From: Holothuria scabra
Lineage: Eukaryota; Echinodermata; Holothuroidea; Aspidochirotida; Holothuriidae
Direction of reading: 5' to 3'
DNA: 64,000 nucleotides
Assembly (NCBI GenBank): GCA_037179385.1
Contig: CM074179.1
Coordinates: forward strand, 72,340,219 to 72,404,218
Below, piece after piece: positions 47,978 through 61,226 of this stretch. The translations under genes were made by a program, and so were the position numbers. The notes under the pieces are model-generated. The model had not been told where the DNA came from, ran no database searches, and saw only the letters and a list, made by a program, of their open reading frames with translations. Each line of letters begins with the position of its first letter. Within the stretch, counting starts at the first letter, position 1.

Positions 47978-49937
47978 TTTATTTATACTATGTTCAGTAC
48001 GAATGCACATGAAACGGAAAATGATTGCGAAATGGGGAATTTTCTGATGGCGCAACAACCTGTTTGTTTCTTGGGTTAGCTGGGTGTTGGTTGATTTCTA
48101 CGGCATATTGTCATTTGTCATTTTTCTAACGTGTTACGTGTTATGTGACTTGACTATATGACAATGTAAACATCAATGCCTTGCTCCCTTGAAGGAATAA
48201 TAGGAGAATTTAAAGCATTTCCCATTGCGTATTGAAGGTATGTATATATCTGTCTTAATACCAACTTATCAGATAACATTTTCTTAACTTCGGTTAATCT
48301 TTGTATATGTTTTAGTGTCAACTTGCTTAACCAAGTGACATATCTCGAAAAGAAAACTTGGTAAGGCATCAGGCTACTTAAAATGTACTACTATTGTTAT
48401 TTGTCATGGTATTGATGGAGTTCAACTGTCATGTTTAACACTGGAGTAGCAAGATTTTTTTCTTTGGTGGGGTTACTGAAGGGTGTGATAGCCAATCTGG
48501 GATGTGTCTGAGGTCGGGGTGGGGGTCATTTTCCCCCTTTGAGAAAATGTTGAGAAACCGTCATATCCATGCATCCACGCATCATTTTAACTGAAATTGA
48601 TATTTGTAGTGCATTGCAAAAAAACAAACCAAAACAAAACAAAACTATGCAAAGAACATGTGTGTGTGGGTGTCTGTGTATGTGTATGTGTGTGTGTGTG
48701 TACGTATGGGAACACTCCGGGTCCAACCTTGACATGACATAGAAGAATTTTCATGAAAGATTGTAAGTAAACTGGTGTACAGTCATTTCCGGTTGGGCAG
48801 GCACTAACCCATCCTGCTTTCTCCGAGGCTGTTGGTGTTACTCAGTGACAAAAATAAGCAGTGACGGCGCTATATGGGGAATTGGACAATGGGGGGAGGA
48901 TTCCGGCCTTGCACCTTCACTTGCCCCCTCACAACTTTTCGGTTAACCGAAAAAAAATAAATAATATGCCCCTACCGAGATTTATACTTAGGTAACAAAA
49001 ATCACACATTTGCACTTTTAAGTGTATTATCCAAAATTTTCTATATACGGGGAGTGAAATCCCCAAACAAAAGAACTGATTCCGCGTAACACCTATGATA
49101 ACTTTGTCATTTGTACTACGCTCTGGGCTTGTTGGACCAAGGTCCCGACCAGAGGTGGCAGCAACTTGAATGCTGATGAAGACAACAAGTAGACAAAATA
49201 GATGGAGACGAAAAGTGCATGGTTGCCTAAGGGGCATGAGAAAATAAAAAACTGTGCATTCCTTACCAGCTTACAGGTAGGTCCTACTCCTACCAACGTC
49301 TAGCTCAAAACCCCAGTCAGAAAAAGGGAAACAATGCATTACTTGTCAAAGTATGGAAGTGATATAATCTGCTGCCTTAAATTTCACTTAAGAACACAAA
49401 TGCACTGCCTTCATTTAAGCATAAATTCACCTTGAGGTGTTGAACTAAACGTTGGAGAATCATTTGTATTTCCTGCAGCTGTGTATTAGAGCATGTTGAT
49501 GCATTTCTTAGAATTCGTTGGGTGAGACATGGCTACACCAATGACTTAAGAACAATAAACCTTGTGCATAGTGTCACAGATGGTAAAGTACCCCCTTCTT
49601 TGAGGGCAAAGCAAACCAACACAGATAGATGCAGACAGCTGATTTGTCAACCATTCGAATACGTACACAGTCTGCTACATGTGCAGGACGAATCCTAATG
49701 CGTGTGGTTACGTGTTCCATTGATCTGCTCAAAGGATGCTGTCAGTATATCGTCAATGCAAAAGGTCTATAAATTGCAAGCTGGAAACTTATGAAGGTTC
49801 TGCGGTTACTTGTTTATATTTTGCTACACATGAAATCAAAAAACAAGTTTTATATCAAAACTTAAATAGCCTGGCCGCAGCCCTCTGTGACTTAAGGCCA
49901 TTGAATGTGAATATAAGGATATGAATCCAAAGGAGTG
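47978..49937. other. No gene seen
   Basis: This contains a short (GT)n tract at about 48,658-48,703 and nothing coding that I can support. Confidence 0.4.
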
Positions 49938-50275
49938 GGAAATTAATAATAATGATAATAATGATTATAATGATTATAGTGATAATAATGATAATAAAGA
50001 CAACAATGACAACACTGACAATAATGACAATAATGAAAATAGTGACAATAGTGATAATAATGACAATAGTGACAATAGTGACAATAATGATAAATGTGAT
50101 CATAGTGATCTTAGTGATCACGGTGATCATAATGATCATGTTGATCATGTTGATCATGGTGATTATGGTGATCATTTTGATCATGGTGATCATATTGATC
50201 ATATTGATCATAATGATAATAATTAAAATAATGAAAATAAGCATAATAATAATAATTGAAATAATAATAATAAAA
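49938..50275. repeat. AAT/GAT trinucleotide tract with a GATCATNNT minisatellite
   Basis: Imperfect AATGAT and AATGAC repeats pass into nine-base GATCATGTT-type units and back to AAT. Open frames on both strands (Asp/Asn-rich or Ile/Met-rich) are repeat artefacts. Confidence 0.93.
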
Positions 50276-51355
50276 AATCCTGAAGCAAAACAAAATATCA
50301 GGGGATGGATTTGGGGAGTTTCAAGAGAAGGGAAAAGGTGATTACAGTAAAAGCTTAGTCGAGGAATATTGGTGTGAATTGTGTCAATATAACATTATAT
50401 CATGAAAAGAAAACACAGGATGACTTGTTTCTACACAAATGCACAGTCTGGCAGTATGCGTAACATATTGATGAAAGTATATAGAGGGTTGAAAGTAGCA
50501 ATCAAGGTTAATGGTATTGACGATTGGTATCACTGCAGTTTACCTGAAAAAATCTTTCTTTCAAATTTCTTCCAGGCAAGACTGAGCTCCATATTAAAGG
50601 TTTTATTTTTTTTTTTTTTTTTTTTTATTTTTTTTTTTTTGTAAGATGGGACAAGTTACTTTTCAGCCTAAGTTGATCTGAATGGGGAACTTAGATGACG
50701 AGTGTCAATTATGCAATTCTATTTCAAAGAAAGTGTTTAGATTAACATAAAGTTACAGAGAAATAATAATTTGTTGCTGGGTTGAAGTTACAAGAGCCCA
50801 AATTCGGATCGGAAAATGTAAATGACTTAAGTTCTCTTATTTCGAAGATTTTTAAAAATTAACTGCACCCGTATTTTGAGGGCAATTTTAATTTGTCTGA
50901 AATCTACTGAATCTCTCTAAGCTGTTGTGGTGATGACGCCAAGTGACAAGCTTTGGATGTGTAAGGGATTATTTTCTATATCAAAATGCTTTAGTAGTTA
51001 ACTAGGACAACAAACAAGAGTCAGTCTAATATTTAAGATATAATTTTACTAATGAGGAAGACATTAGACAAAACTTAAAGGTCAAGGTAACAATGAAAAC
51101 GGAATTACCAATAATATCAAAATTAACCCTAAATGCTTTCGTGGTATCCGAACGTAAAAGAAAACAGCTATACCCAATTTAAAATTTGAATCAAGCTGAT
51201 GGTAGACTCAATTAACAAAAACTGTTAAAGAAAAGACTGGGGTCGTTGCTCACCATTAGCAGTATTTTGCGAATGAACCTGGGACCGAGTTCCTTTTATC
51301 GAATCCGTTTGGATTGTGAATCCTTGTGTGAACAAGATGGTGAATGACTAACGTT
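50276..51355. other. No gene seen; T-tract inside
   Basis: A nearly pure T-run lies at about 50,598-50,640. The rest has no recognised feature. Confidence 0.5.
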
Positions 51356-51628
51356 TTTGATTTACTTCGGGATTTGGATCTTAATAAAACATGAGGTCCT
51401 GACAGGCTTCATTCAAAAGCATTAAGCAAATTGGCTCAGACCATTAAAAAACGTGTGACTATATCATTTAATTTATTTCTCTCTACTGGTTAAGTTCCAT
51501 ATGTTTACAAAATTGTCAATATGACTGCTACATTTAAGAAAGGTGACAAGACTCTTTAAGTAAATAAGCCAGTCGGGTTAATAAGTTTACTTTGTGAATC
51601 ACTTGGTTGCCTGCTCAAGGATTATTAA
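51356..51628 (+). pseudogene. LINE reverse-transcriptase fossil
   Basis: Read in one frame, the segment shows LLRDLDLNKT, stop, GPDRLHSKALSKLAQ, then ISFNLFLSTG, stop, VPYVYKIVNMTATFKKGDKTL, stop, VNKPVGLISLLCE. This is the order of the fingers region of non-LTR (LINE) RTs: L..LD..K..GPD..., the helix before F..SL..G..P..W, FKKGD and N.RPISLL. Three stops (TGA and TAA) in 90 codons and no continuation mark it as old and truncated. Confidence 0.75.
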
Positions 51629-52413
51629 TTTGCTAAGTACGTAATTAGCAGTTTGGCCTTATTTCTAGGAGATCAAAAATTCTACAATTATTGAAGGTTA
51701 TGAATATGTGGACGACAGGAATAGATATTTCTGATCCACTGTTTTGCAGATTGAAGACTGCAGCCGGGAGACTCGAACTTTGCAGACGGTATGCCACAGA
51801 AGCAGAACCCATTATAATGGCTAAATAGTTTAATTCACCATTAACTGACAGTTCCTAACAGAAAACCTATTTGAAAATAATTAGATTCTTCAAAATGAAT
51901 CGCCTTTAACTATTTATCAAATTTGAAGAAATTATCCCTAATTGATGTTTGTAAGTGGTGTAACAAAGGTTGATGTAAAGATAACTTTAAAATGCAAGAA
52001 GATTAATTTCATTTGCGGATTTTCCAAGAAAATCAAGTCTGGTCTGAATGGAAATTTTACCGAATTGTCTACAAAGTTATGGTTCCTTATTTCATGTGAG
52101 AAAACTGAATTTACAGTGGACTATTTACAAATAGTGCGGTCCCCCCCCCCCAAAAAAAATACACGTTGAAACCGAAAATGACACACACTTCTTAAAGAGA
52201 TCTGCCAGAAATGAAATTATTGACTTCAACATATGAAGCAAAATTGTCCGTTTCGTAAGATGAATCGTATTACAATATCATATACTTTAGTGTTCAGAAG
52301 ATGGTACATTTTCAAAGAACTGCATTTTTGGTTTCAATGATAAAAGAAACAGTGCGTTCATGATGGCGTGTGTGGGTATGTAAGTGTGTTTGTGTCACTT
52401 TGTTCATTAAAAT
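51629..52413. other. No gene seen
   Basis: A C-run joined to an A-run occurs at about 52,140-52,158. There is no other feature. Confidence 0.4.
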
Positions 52414-52972
52414 GATATCTCAAGAAACGAAAACCTGACAGATTTCATACTTGGTACATAGATGCGCCATATTGAAACAGAGAACCCCATTGTTTTTGGT
52501 GGAGATCAAATGTCATCTGGGGTAACCAGGGATCAAAATCTGAAAAACGTGTTAACGCGATATCTCAAGGGAGGAAACTTTGATAGATTTCATGTTTGGA
52601 ACGTTGATGCGTTACAATACGAAGATGGTCCCTATGGTTTTTGGCATAGGTCAAAGGTCATCTGGGGTCACGGGTGGGTGGGTTTGAAAATATTGTTAAC
52701 GCGATATTTCAAGAAGAAAACTTGGATGGATTTCATATTTTGTATGTAGATGTTATATGGTCAGGGGCTGGTCCCGATCGTTTTTGCCGGAAGTCAAAGA
52801 TCATCTGTTGTCACAGGGAGGATAAAGTATGAAAATCTCGTTAATACGATATCTCAAGATAGGAAACATGGATAGATTTCATATTTGGTGTGTGGATGGT
52901 CAAGGGCCGATGGTCTCTTTTGTTATTGACAGAATTCCAATCTCATCTGGGGTCACCGGGGATCAAAGACTT
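52414..52972 (+). repeat. 145-bp tandem repeat, four units
   Basis: Units start with GATAT(C/T)TCAAG at 52,414, 52,559, 52,703 and 52,848, spacing 145, 144 and 145. Each has GATAGATTTCATATTTGG-like and TCATCTGGGGTCAC blocks. The last unit runs directly into the tetranucleotide array. Confidence 0.92.
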
Positions 52973-53457
52973 CTGTCTATCTGTCTATCTCTCTATCTGC
53001 CTATCCGTCTATCCGTCTATCCGTCTATCCGTCTATCCGTCTATCCGTCTATCCGTCTATCCGTCTGTCTGTCTACCTTTCTGTCTGTCTGTCTATCTGT
53101 CTGTCTGTCTGTCTATCCGTCTATCCGTCTATCTGTCTGTCTATCTGTCTATCTATCTATCTGTCTATCTGTCTATCTGTTTTTCTGTCTATCTGTCTTT
53201 CTGTCTATCTGTCTATCTGTCTATCTGTCTCTCTGTCTCTCTGTCTATCTGTCTATCTGTCTATCTGTCTTTCTGTCTATCTGTCTTTCTGTCTATCTGT
53301 CTATCTGTCTCTCTGTCTCTCTGTCTCTCTGTCTATCTGTCTATCTATCTATCTGTCTATCTGTCTATCTGTCTATCTGTCTATCTGTCTATCTGTCTAT
53401 CTGTCTATCTGTCTATCTGTCTATCTGTCTATCTGTCTATCTGTCTATCTGTCTATC
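52973..53457 (+). repeat. (CTGT/CTAT)n tetranucleotide array
   Basis: About 480 bp of CTGTCTAT, CTATCCGT and CTCTCTGT variants. Ser/Cys/Leu-rich open frames are artefacts. Confidence 0.97.
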
Positions 53458-53460
53458 TTT

Positions 53461-53843
53461 GAAACACCTCACGTCATTGTGTTGCAAATACAAACTATTA
53501 AAATGCAGTATTAACTTGGGCCAAACTATTTGTACAACTGCTAATTCATTTTTCTGACATGTCAAACGATGCCTTTCCTTGGCTGCCAATGTATGAAAAG
53601 TATGTCACCTCCTTTGAAGTGTTACGTCACAAGTTGATAGAATACTATACTGTCTAATGCTGTTCTTGTTGTCGAATCGGTCAGTGTAATTCACCCTAAG
53701 AGATAGATGATCGTTATGACTCGAAATATGAGCCCACACTATTTTTCTGCTGAAGTAGATTCTCGGACAATCTTCGAAAAATGTGCCTTGAATTTTCAGA
53801 CAATCTTGGACTAAATTATTGAAACACCTCACGTCATTGTGTT
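53461..53843 (+). repeat. 23-base direct repeat 360 bases apart
   Basis: GAAACACCTCACGTCATTGT followed by GTT occurs at 53,461 and again exactly at 53,821. The segment between is not otherwise recognised. Confidence 0.9.
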
Positions 53844-55848
53844 TTTTATGATGCCGAGTACTATTTCCACGACCTCTATCCCTTTTGAAAAGTTGTGTCC
53901 TGCAGAAAATAGCGATTATAGAAACCCCCGTCCCTTAGTACAATGTTGGGTCCCAAAGAAAATGGTGCATCCCGAATTGGCTTTATTATCTCCAACATTG
54001 CACGGGGGAGCGGGGGTGTTCCAACTAGTTTTGTCCAAGATTGTAGTTATCTAGCTATCTAGCTTTTTTTGAAGTTATTTTTGAACATGCTAGTGTAACA
54101 TTTGTGAGAAAATAATGGTGCCTGATGGCATTTTTCGAAACAGAACTTCAATGTATGATCAAATTCTCAATGCATTTTGCATTCTGGTTATTTTTTGCGT
54201 CAGCTGAAGGAATCTATACGATGGTGTAATGCTTGTGTGCGTGGTTGTAGGACATATGCGCATATGTGTCACCAGGTTGCATGACGGTAGGGCCACCTGA
54301 CGTCTCAAAGTTCAAAGGGTATGTGTAGTTTTACCTATATTTAGAATATGTACCCATTTGTTTGTATTTTGCGAAACATAGCCATTTAAAAAAAAAGGAC
54401 AGAAAACAAAAAAACATAGACTTCATTTCATTTGAGCAGCCAGGAATCGCTAAGCCTTTTTGGCTTTCTGAGTCTTGAGATGAAGTGCCTTATGGCAAAT
54501 CTTGGTGTCATTTTGGTACATTAATTTCACACTGGTTCAATTTATTTGTGATTTTGATGTCGTTGCATTGATTGCCCTCGGGTTCGGTGTAGGATTACTC
54601 GTTAGGGGGAGAGGCGCCCATGCCCTTTGACCAGAGTGTGTTTGAAGATCATATTGGATTGGGGAAAATTGGTTCACCTGTCCAGAAGACTATCCAGAGG
54701 AGGGCCACCGTCAGTTCGAGCAAAGCGTAAAGAAAACTCTGAAATGCGCAACCTCAGACAGTCGGAAATCGCGTTTTTCCATGCTTGTAGATAGGATGAA
54801 ATCAATCGTTAGTTTGAGCTTTTGTTTGCCAAAAATATTCACTTCAATATAACATCAAAAATCATGAGCAAATTCGGAAAGTAACCAAATATTACCATTT
54901 TCATTTTCGGTCAAAACTTTGGACACTGTTCTACACAAGACGGCGGCAATGGTCTAATGAATAGGTGACAAACTTGCCAGTGGATGTTTATGATAGCACA
55001 TATACTTATCACATAGGAGCACCGTCACAGATTCCGTTAAAAACCTATTTCTGTTTATATACAACTTCCACGAAACTTGCAAATAACTCTGAGAAGCAGA
55101 AGTAAATTTATATTTTGGGTCGATATATTGCTGGGGGAGTTGAAATTTCTTTGTTAGTTTACACCCCACTTCTGAATATAAATGTAGCCTAAATACGTTT
55201 AAGTGAATTTATATTTTGAGTCAAACCAGGGGCGTCAATCACTATTGGAATGTAAGGGGCATACATGACTTAGTACTTATAACGAAAATCTTGAAATATC
55301 GTGACCGCTCATTTGCTTATCCTAAACACCAAGCAAAAGTCTTCGGTATGACCCGACTAGGATTTAAACTCCATACCTTCCGATTACAAATCAGATGCTC
55401 TGTCCAGTTAACCTAGTTAGGGTAACCCTTTCACCGAAGGTATGGTTAACACTGACTTGTTCATACGCTCGAGGTTACCACCAACAGAAACGACCACCAC
55501 AGTAACCCCCCAACGACCAATAACACAAACTCAAACCAAGACATACGCTCGAAGCCTAGGCCACAAACACAAGCAGAGGCAACAAACATGTCCGAATAGA
55601 ACCGCAATGTAGGGGGACATGTGGGGCCACTTGTTTCATTAAAATCATATTTACAGTTTATCGACAGTATGTACAACTGTTTACAAGTCACGAAAAAAAA
55701 CTTCCAAAGAGTTCGAACTCGCCCGACAGGGGATGGGCAACGTCCACTCTCTACAGGAACCCAAACTGAACTGAACTGGACCAGGTGCGCACCTTGCACA
55801 CTCTCTGGCATATAGGGCTGTTCGGCGATACCAAACTTTAACTACTTC
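53844..55848. other. No gene seen
   Basis: No coding, RNA or repeat feature could be supported. Confidence 0.35.
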
Positions 55849-55888
55849 CTCAAGAAGATATGACGTCCGCTGAAGGACAAAACGTGAC
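55849..55888 (+). other. Decayed hammerhead-like core, single copy
   Basis: CTCAAGA, hairpin GTCC...GGAC, then AAAACGTGACC. It is related to 5,601-5,640, and the similarity extends upstream over GGCTGTTCGGCGATACCAAAC. This copy keeps AAA where the active motif has GAAA. Confidence 0.35.
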
Positions 55889-57704
55889 CAACTTCACGGC
55901 CCTCAGACCATTTACATTACTGGTCTGTTATGAATGGCTCCATTCTAGACTGGATGAAGTGAACAGTTACTACTACACATGACCTTAACCGAAAGACCGA
56001 GGAGCGATCCACTCTAGACAGTTATATCGTACACTGAGCCCATTAGTTGTTGATCATAACTGTTCTAAAGTGTCAGGATTAGTATACATACCTATGAAAA
56101 TACCTATAACTTTTGCTATTCTGAACAGTTCTATTCTGAACAGTTCTTTTCTGAATATTTCCATAGGTTATCCACGATAATGCAACGTGAGGCATTCAAA
56201 AAGGTATGAAGCGTCTCTGTAAGGATAAAATTAATCGAAAAAGTACGTTGTTTTGATCAGAACGAAGTTCTTTTCCATCAGTACTTCCCAGTCGCTTACA
56301 ATATACCTGTTCATTAATTAAAAATGTTTCTATGACCTTGAAACTTCCCGTCGCTTGCACAGTATGTTGCACGGAGAGGGCTTAATTAATAATACTGTAC
56401 ATCAACCCATAGGAGTAAGAGTACCAGCACACCTTGGCATAAGGTGCAGTAACTTTCAGAAAAAATAAAAAAGAAATACAAAAGACTGTAATTTGAGTAG
56501 TACAGCAATTACTGTACATCACAAGTTATTGCACAAAGTGTCATTTTGATTTAAGGGAATAAAACTTCAACATGTCATATGTCAGATTAGGAATATCCAA
56601 CAAAGATTGGAGTTGGACTGTTAGCCTTTATATTTGATGCGATTTAATATAAATTTTCAAATTTTTTGACTTGAGGTACACTTTAAAGAGAAACTTTCAT
56701 TCAGTTCCTACATACAGTATGAAATTTTCTCAAGACACTAGACATAATCGGTAAGGTAAAAACATTTTAGTGTTAATTTATCATGTATTATGACACCATG
56801 GGAGTTGAAGTTTTGTAACCATGCTGTAGTATGCCTTCTGGGTACATTGTAAAACCTTGCCAAGAGATTCAAATCAAACTTTGTAAAACAGGGAAATAAA
56901 TAAACCTTGGTCTAGACTGGACAAAGGACAGACAATTGGTAATTAGGATCTTTACTTTTTGGCTTGATTTTACTCAACAAGCTGCTCTCATATCTTCCAC
57001 TTTAATTTCAAAATGGAGTTTAAGAAATGATGGAACTTACTCAAAATGATCTTGAAAATGGTGCTTGCCATCAGACCCCTCTTCTCTTTTCTACAGTTCA
57101 GTACCACACAAATTCAAATGATCAATTGATCATAGTGTAGGAAGTTGGCTTTAAGGTGATGTACCACCCTCCCTATGTTGTCATTCAAGTGGGCTCCTGG
57201 GACAAGACCAATCTATACTGAACACAGAATCTACAAAACATAAAAAAAAAATATTTTAAAAAAGGGAATAAGGAACTTACCTACTGTACATGCATAAACA
57301 TACAGGGCTCGAAATGACCGATAGCACTAATAGTCATGGCTATCACTACCTTCCTAATTTCAGTCCTGCCCCTCAAAAATGTCCCGTTAGAATAACACAG
57401 ACCAATAGCAATTTTGCTCATATATCTTTTCTGAATCTAATGAGCCCTGAACATACATAGTCTAGAAAAGGATGAAGTTATTCTAGTCATCCATGATACA
57501 GTATATGCTGCAGGCCTCTAACTGTAAACAAGATATCCAAACCAAAAGAACACTACTAAATATTGTGTTGTAAACCCTCCAGTATTAAATCGCATACATG
57601 GCAACAAGGTCAAGCACAATGGTCCTTTTCTAAGTACTTTATCAGTTCGGGAGATAACCGCTTTCGGGAGAAAATGAGTATTAACCCGATTGGGGGAAAA
57701 TTTG
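55889..57704. other. No gene seen
   Basis: AT-rich DNA without a recognised feature. Confidence 0.35.
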
Positions 57705-59221
57705 CCTGTCTCAACGGTATGAATATTTATGAGCACTTAGTGTCTACCGATTCACAGTTGTCGAATTGTTTGATAAATGTGTGTATATTCAATTGTGAGG
57801 TAATATTTTAGACATAAAAAATGAAATTACCATGGACCTTCAATTACGTATTTACAAAAGTATGTGTAGGAACGACCCACTTGCACACCTTTAAGTGAAA
57901 AATGGTGTACAAAACTTGTGGCCGCGTGGGGTCTATAAATTAAGCTTAGGACAAAGAACGTAGCAAAATTGCTCGATTTCTCAAAATCGGCTTGGTGAAC
58001 AACCAAACACTACGAAGCATTTTTATTCCCCGATCAACAGAGATTTTAAAATGCCCGAATTTTAGTTTCCTAAAATCGATAAAAGTTGCAAGGCGTTATC
58101 TCCGTTGAATTTGCGCGGTAGGATCGCAATGCATTTCCACCCCTGATTTTCTACCATTTTCACCCTGTTAGCCTTGTGCTGGTCTTTTCATATTTCTTGA
58201 CTTTCTTATTTTTTTAAGCCACTGTACAGTACATAAGGTTGGCGTAGGTAGTGTCACAGTGTTGAAAATACAATAGGCACTCAAAAGCAAGAGTTGTGGG
58301 ACCTCTGAAATTTCTTTTCAAGAATCAGAGGAAAAGTTTAATGGTCTCACAATGTCTTCATGAGTTTCATTCTTTCATAAAAGTACAGTATTAGGCTAAG
58401 ACCTGTTAATTTCACCCCTGGCTGGTGATGCATTTGTGAACTTTTTATGTCAAGAGGGTTTATTTTCTGGTGTCCTTCTGTAAAATACTATAAATTAGTT
58501 TTAGATTTGAATAAAGAACTATCTTGGATGCTGACTTACAGTACTGTTCATTATTTCCATCCCACGGGAAGCTTTGAAGTAAAGATAGTAATAAAACTGA
58601 AGGAACTTAAAGAATGTCAAAAAGTAATCCTTGGGATGTTGCATGCAGCTATACAAGAAAGCGTCCCATACGTTGCTTATGATGTCTTGGATGAGCCACC
58701 AATAAACAGTTCGGGAGATAACCTCTTTCGGGGGAAATCAATTTTCACCCTATCGGGGGATTATTTTGCCATGGGTGGCGCCATTTTCAAATATCTTCCA
58801 CGATGCATTGCGATCCTACCGCGCAAATTCAACGGAGATAACGTTCAAAACAGCCTTGCAACTTTTATCGATTTTAGGAAACTAAAACTCTGTTGATAGG
58901 GGAATAAAAATGCTTCGTAGTGTTAGGTTGTTCACCAAGCCGATATTGAGAAATCGAGCAATCTTGCTACGTTCTTTGTCCTAAGCTTAATTTATAGACT
59001 CCATGCAGCCGCAAGTTTTGTACACCATTATTCACTTAAAGGTGTGCAAGTGGGTCGTTCCTACACATACGTTTGTAAATACGTAATTGAAGGTCCATGG
59101 TAATTTCATTTTTTATGTCTAAACTATTACCTCACAATTCAATATACACACATTTATCAAACAATTCGACGACTGTGAAGAGGTAGACACTAAGTGCTCA
59201 TAAATATTCATACCGTTGAGA
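57705..59221. repeat. Foldback inverted repeat, arms of about 420 bp
   Basis: Bases about 57,705-58,125 are the inverse of about 58,803-59,221, separated by about 680 bases. Matching landmarks are CTCAACGGTATGAATA against TATTCATACCGTTGAG at the outside and GCGCGGTAGGATCGCAATGC against its inverse inside. AGTTCGGGAGATAACC occurs in direct orientation at about 57,644 and 58,709. No coding fits, so it is probably a foldback or MITE-type element, or a local inverted duplication. Confidence 0.9.
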
Positions 59222-59614
59222 CAGAAATACCTTCCCTTGTGACCCACCCCCAAATTTTCCAATCAAAATCTCTTACATGTAAGAATCAAAAAGTATTATT
59301 AAACCTCATTACACCACCATAAAGAAACCTTCTAGACTAATTTTGTCATTTTTAAAATCTCTCACCATTTATATCTAGACTCCTTGAAAATTTTCAAGGG
59401 GAGGAGACACACCAGTTTGGTTCTTATACTGTAGAAAAAATGTTGGAACATATGCTTTTGTACTTCCAGAGACGTGCCTCAAGAACCAAGCTAAATGTCA
59501 GTGCACATTGTATTTTATTTATTATGTTCATTTTCTGTGATCAAAAATATTGTGTCTATACTTCTTACATTGAGAAATGCATGTAATGTAATTATAGATT
59601 TGTTATTTTTGCAG

Positions 59615-59794
59615 ATATTTATGAACCAGGACTCTGAACTAAATTATTTTCGAGTGGCTATGGTATCTTATCTGAGACGCATCATCAGACCAACAGACTT
59701 TTCAGCTGCTACTGATACTTTATTTATGATGGAATGGTATTGTCACCAGAGGTCTAGCCTGCGTAACTGCTCTGGGGCTGCTGCCCCCTCATAG
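59615..59794 (+). CDS. Probable last exon of the ARHGAP39/Vilse-like gene
   Basis: The acceptor (tatttttgcag) is followed by 59 open codons and TAG. The start, IFMNQDSELNYFRVAMVSYL, resembles the last helix of RhoGAP domains of this family, where IFxNxxxExxFLRxLI is usual. It is in phase 0, as is the donor at 38,809. It lies 21 kb downstream of the RhoGAP exon, with gypsy 2 and several satellites between. The exon expected between them (the NLAMVxAPN helix) was not found. The tail after RRIIRPTDFS is not conserved to my knowledge. A polyadenylation signal AATAAA is at about 60,732, among others. Confidence 0.48.
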   Translation: MFMNQDSELNYFRVAMVSYLRRIIRPTDFSAATDTLFMMEWYCHQRSSLRNCSGAAAPS

Positions 59795-61226
59795 CCTGCC
59801 GGAGATAGTAAAAAATCCTTTCAATGAGCACAAACTTTGATGTCCTTATTATTCAAGAGCACTCACCACAATTGTTCTATTCCTGAAGTAGGTGGTGCTA
59901 AATGACTCTGAATCTTTGCAATGCAAAGTTGACCACAAAGTCGTTTAAACCAGAAACAACCATGGGATTTTTACGTCTGCTAAGGTGCTTCTATTGCCGA
60001 TGGAAGTGTTGATCATGGGCGGCATCTTACAAAGGATGGAGCTTCTAACTGAGAGTTGGTTTAAAAGCTGACAAAAGTCTTTGGTTGAAAAATATCGAAC
60101 TGTCTTTCCTCATGGCTGCGTGCTACAGTAGGTTGTTCGTAATTAGTGGCTGTACTATGTCTGTACGTTCACATGGTACCATACAATACCAGTGCCAAAT
60201 TATATTGACTGCTGTGACTTTGTGTACTGTCCGTTGTAGGATGGTAGCAATGTATCTCTTATACAAACATTTTATAACGAAGAACCAATCCACTTAGAGA
60301 AATGAAGTTTTCGTTGGATTTCTATGCACTTTAAATGATTTGGCTCCAATGCCAGTGGATGTTGGTTTTTCATAGCGATGAGGAGAACAGAGAGTCTGTG
60401 CAAGCTATGGGAGGTCAAGCTTGAGTTAAAAAAATAGTCCAGAGCCACATTTTTATGAAAAAAAAATGTTAAATGTTAAAGAGGAACATATACTTAGCGT
60501 CCTAGTGAAATTTTCAGTCATTTTCTATGTTCTGTTGTCAAGATGTTAGCAGTTGAAGTTAGCAAATTTTCCATTGAAAGTGAACTTGAGGCAAGCAGGT
60601 GTTATGTAATTGATCCACTTTGTTGGTCAGCATTATGTTTCTCTTCATTTTTCATCCTATTATTTTGAGACATATACTAGAGCTTTTAAAATTCCATCAC
60701 TCATGATGAACCTTAGGTATCAATATACCAGAATAAAGTTACATAGAGCTGGTGGTACACTATAAATAAAAACAAAACATTGGTCAACAAAGTGAAACCA
60801 TGACACCAAGTCTGCTTGCTCCCATTTTCCCTTTCTACAGTGTGCAGAAACCTTGCCACATTCAACTACTATCATCTCAAGAACCAAATTTGAAAAACAA
60901 AAAAAAAAAAAAAATCACAGAAATTCTAAGAACACGTTCCCCTTTGACATATGTAAAAAAAATGCCTTTGGCAACTGTCTGACTTTCACACCTCCTATCA
61001 TTCTGTTAAAATTAAAACATCATGATTGCTAAGATTATTGTTGGTACTTGCCAGGTGTATTTATACATCAAAATCTCAAGAATAGATAGGATTTCCTAGC
61101 AAGCTCCTTATGGGTCAGTTGACCCTTATTTGGAAAATAGTGCATTGTTTGGTCTCTATTTGGTGTGTTTTGTATATAAGTGTGTCGGTTCAATTTCCAT
61201 CTCTTCAACACTTTTAAGTTGTTGCA
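59795..61226. other. Possible 3' UTR, then unrecognised DNA
   Basis: The first part may be the 3' UTR of the host gene, with AATAAA at about 60,732. No other gene was recognised. Confidence 0.35.

Noticed and set aside
49921..50341. Asp/Asn-rich and Ile/Met-rich open frames on opposite strands
   Set aside because: They are artefacts of AAT/GAT trinucleotide repeats.
52829..53557. Open frame of 242 codons rich in Ser, Cys and Leu
   Set aside because: It is a translation of the 145-bp unit plus the CTGT/CTAT array.
58447..58896. Open frame of 149 codons
   Set aside because: It runs across the spacer and one arm of the foldback repeat, shows no family signature, and its composition follows the repeat.
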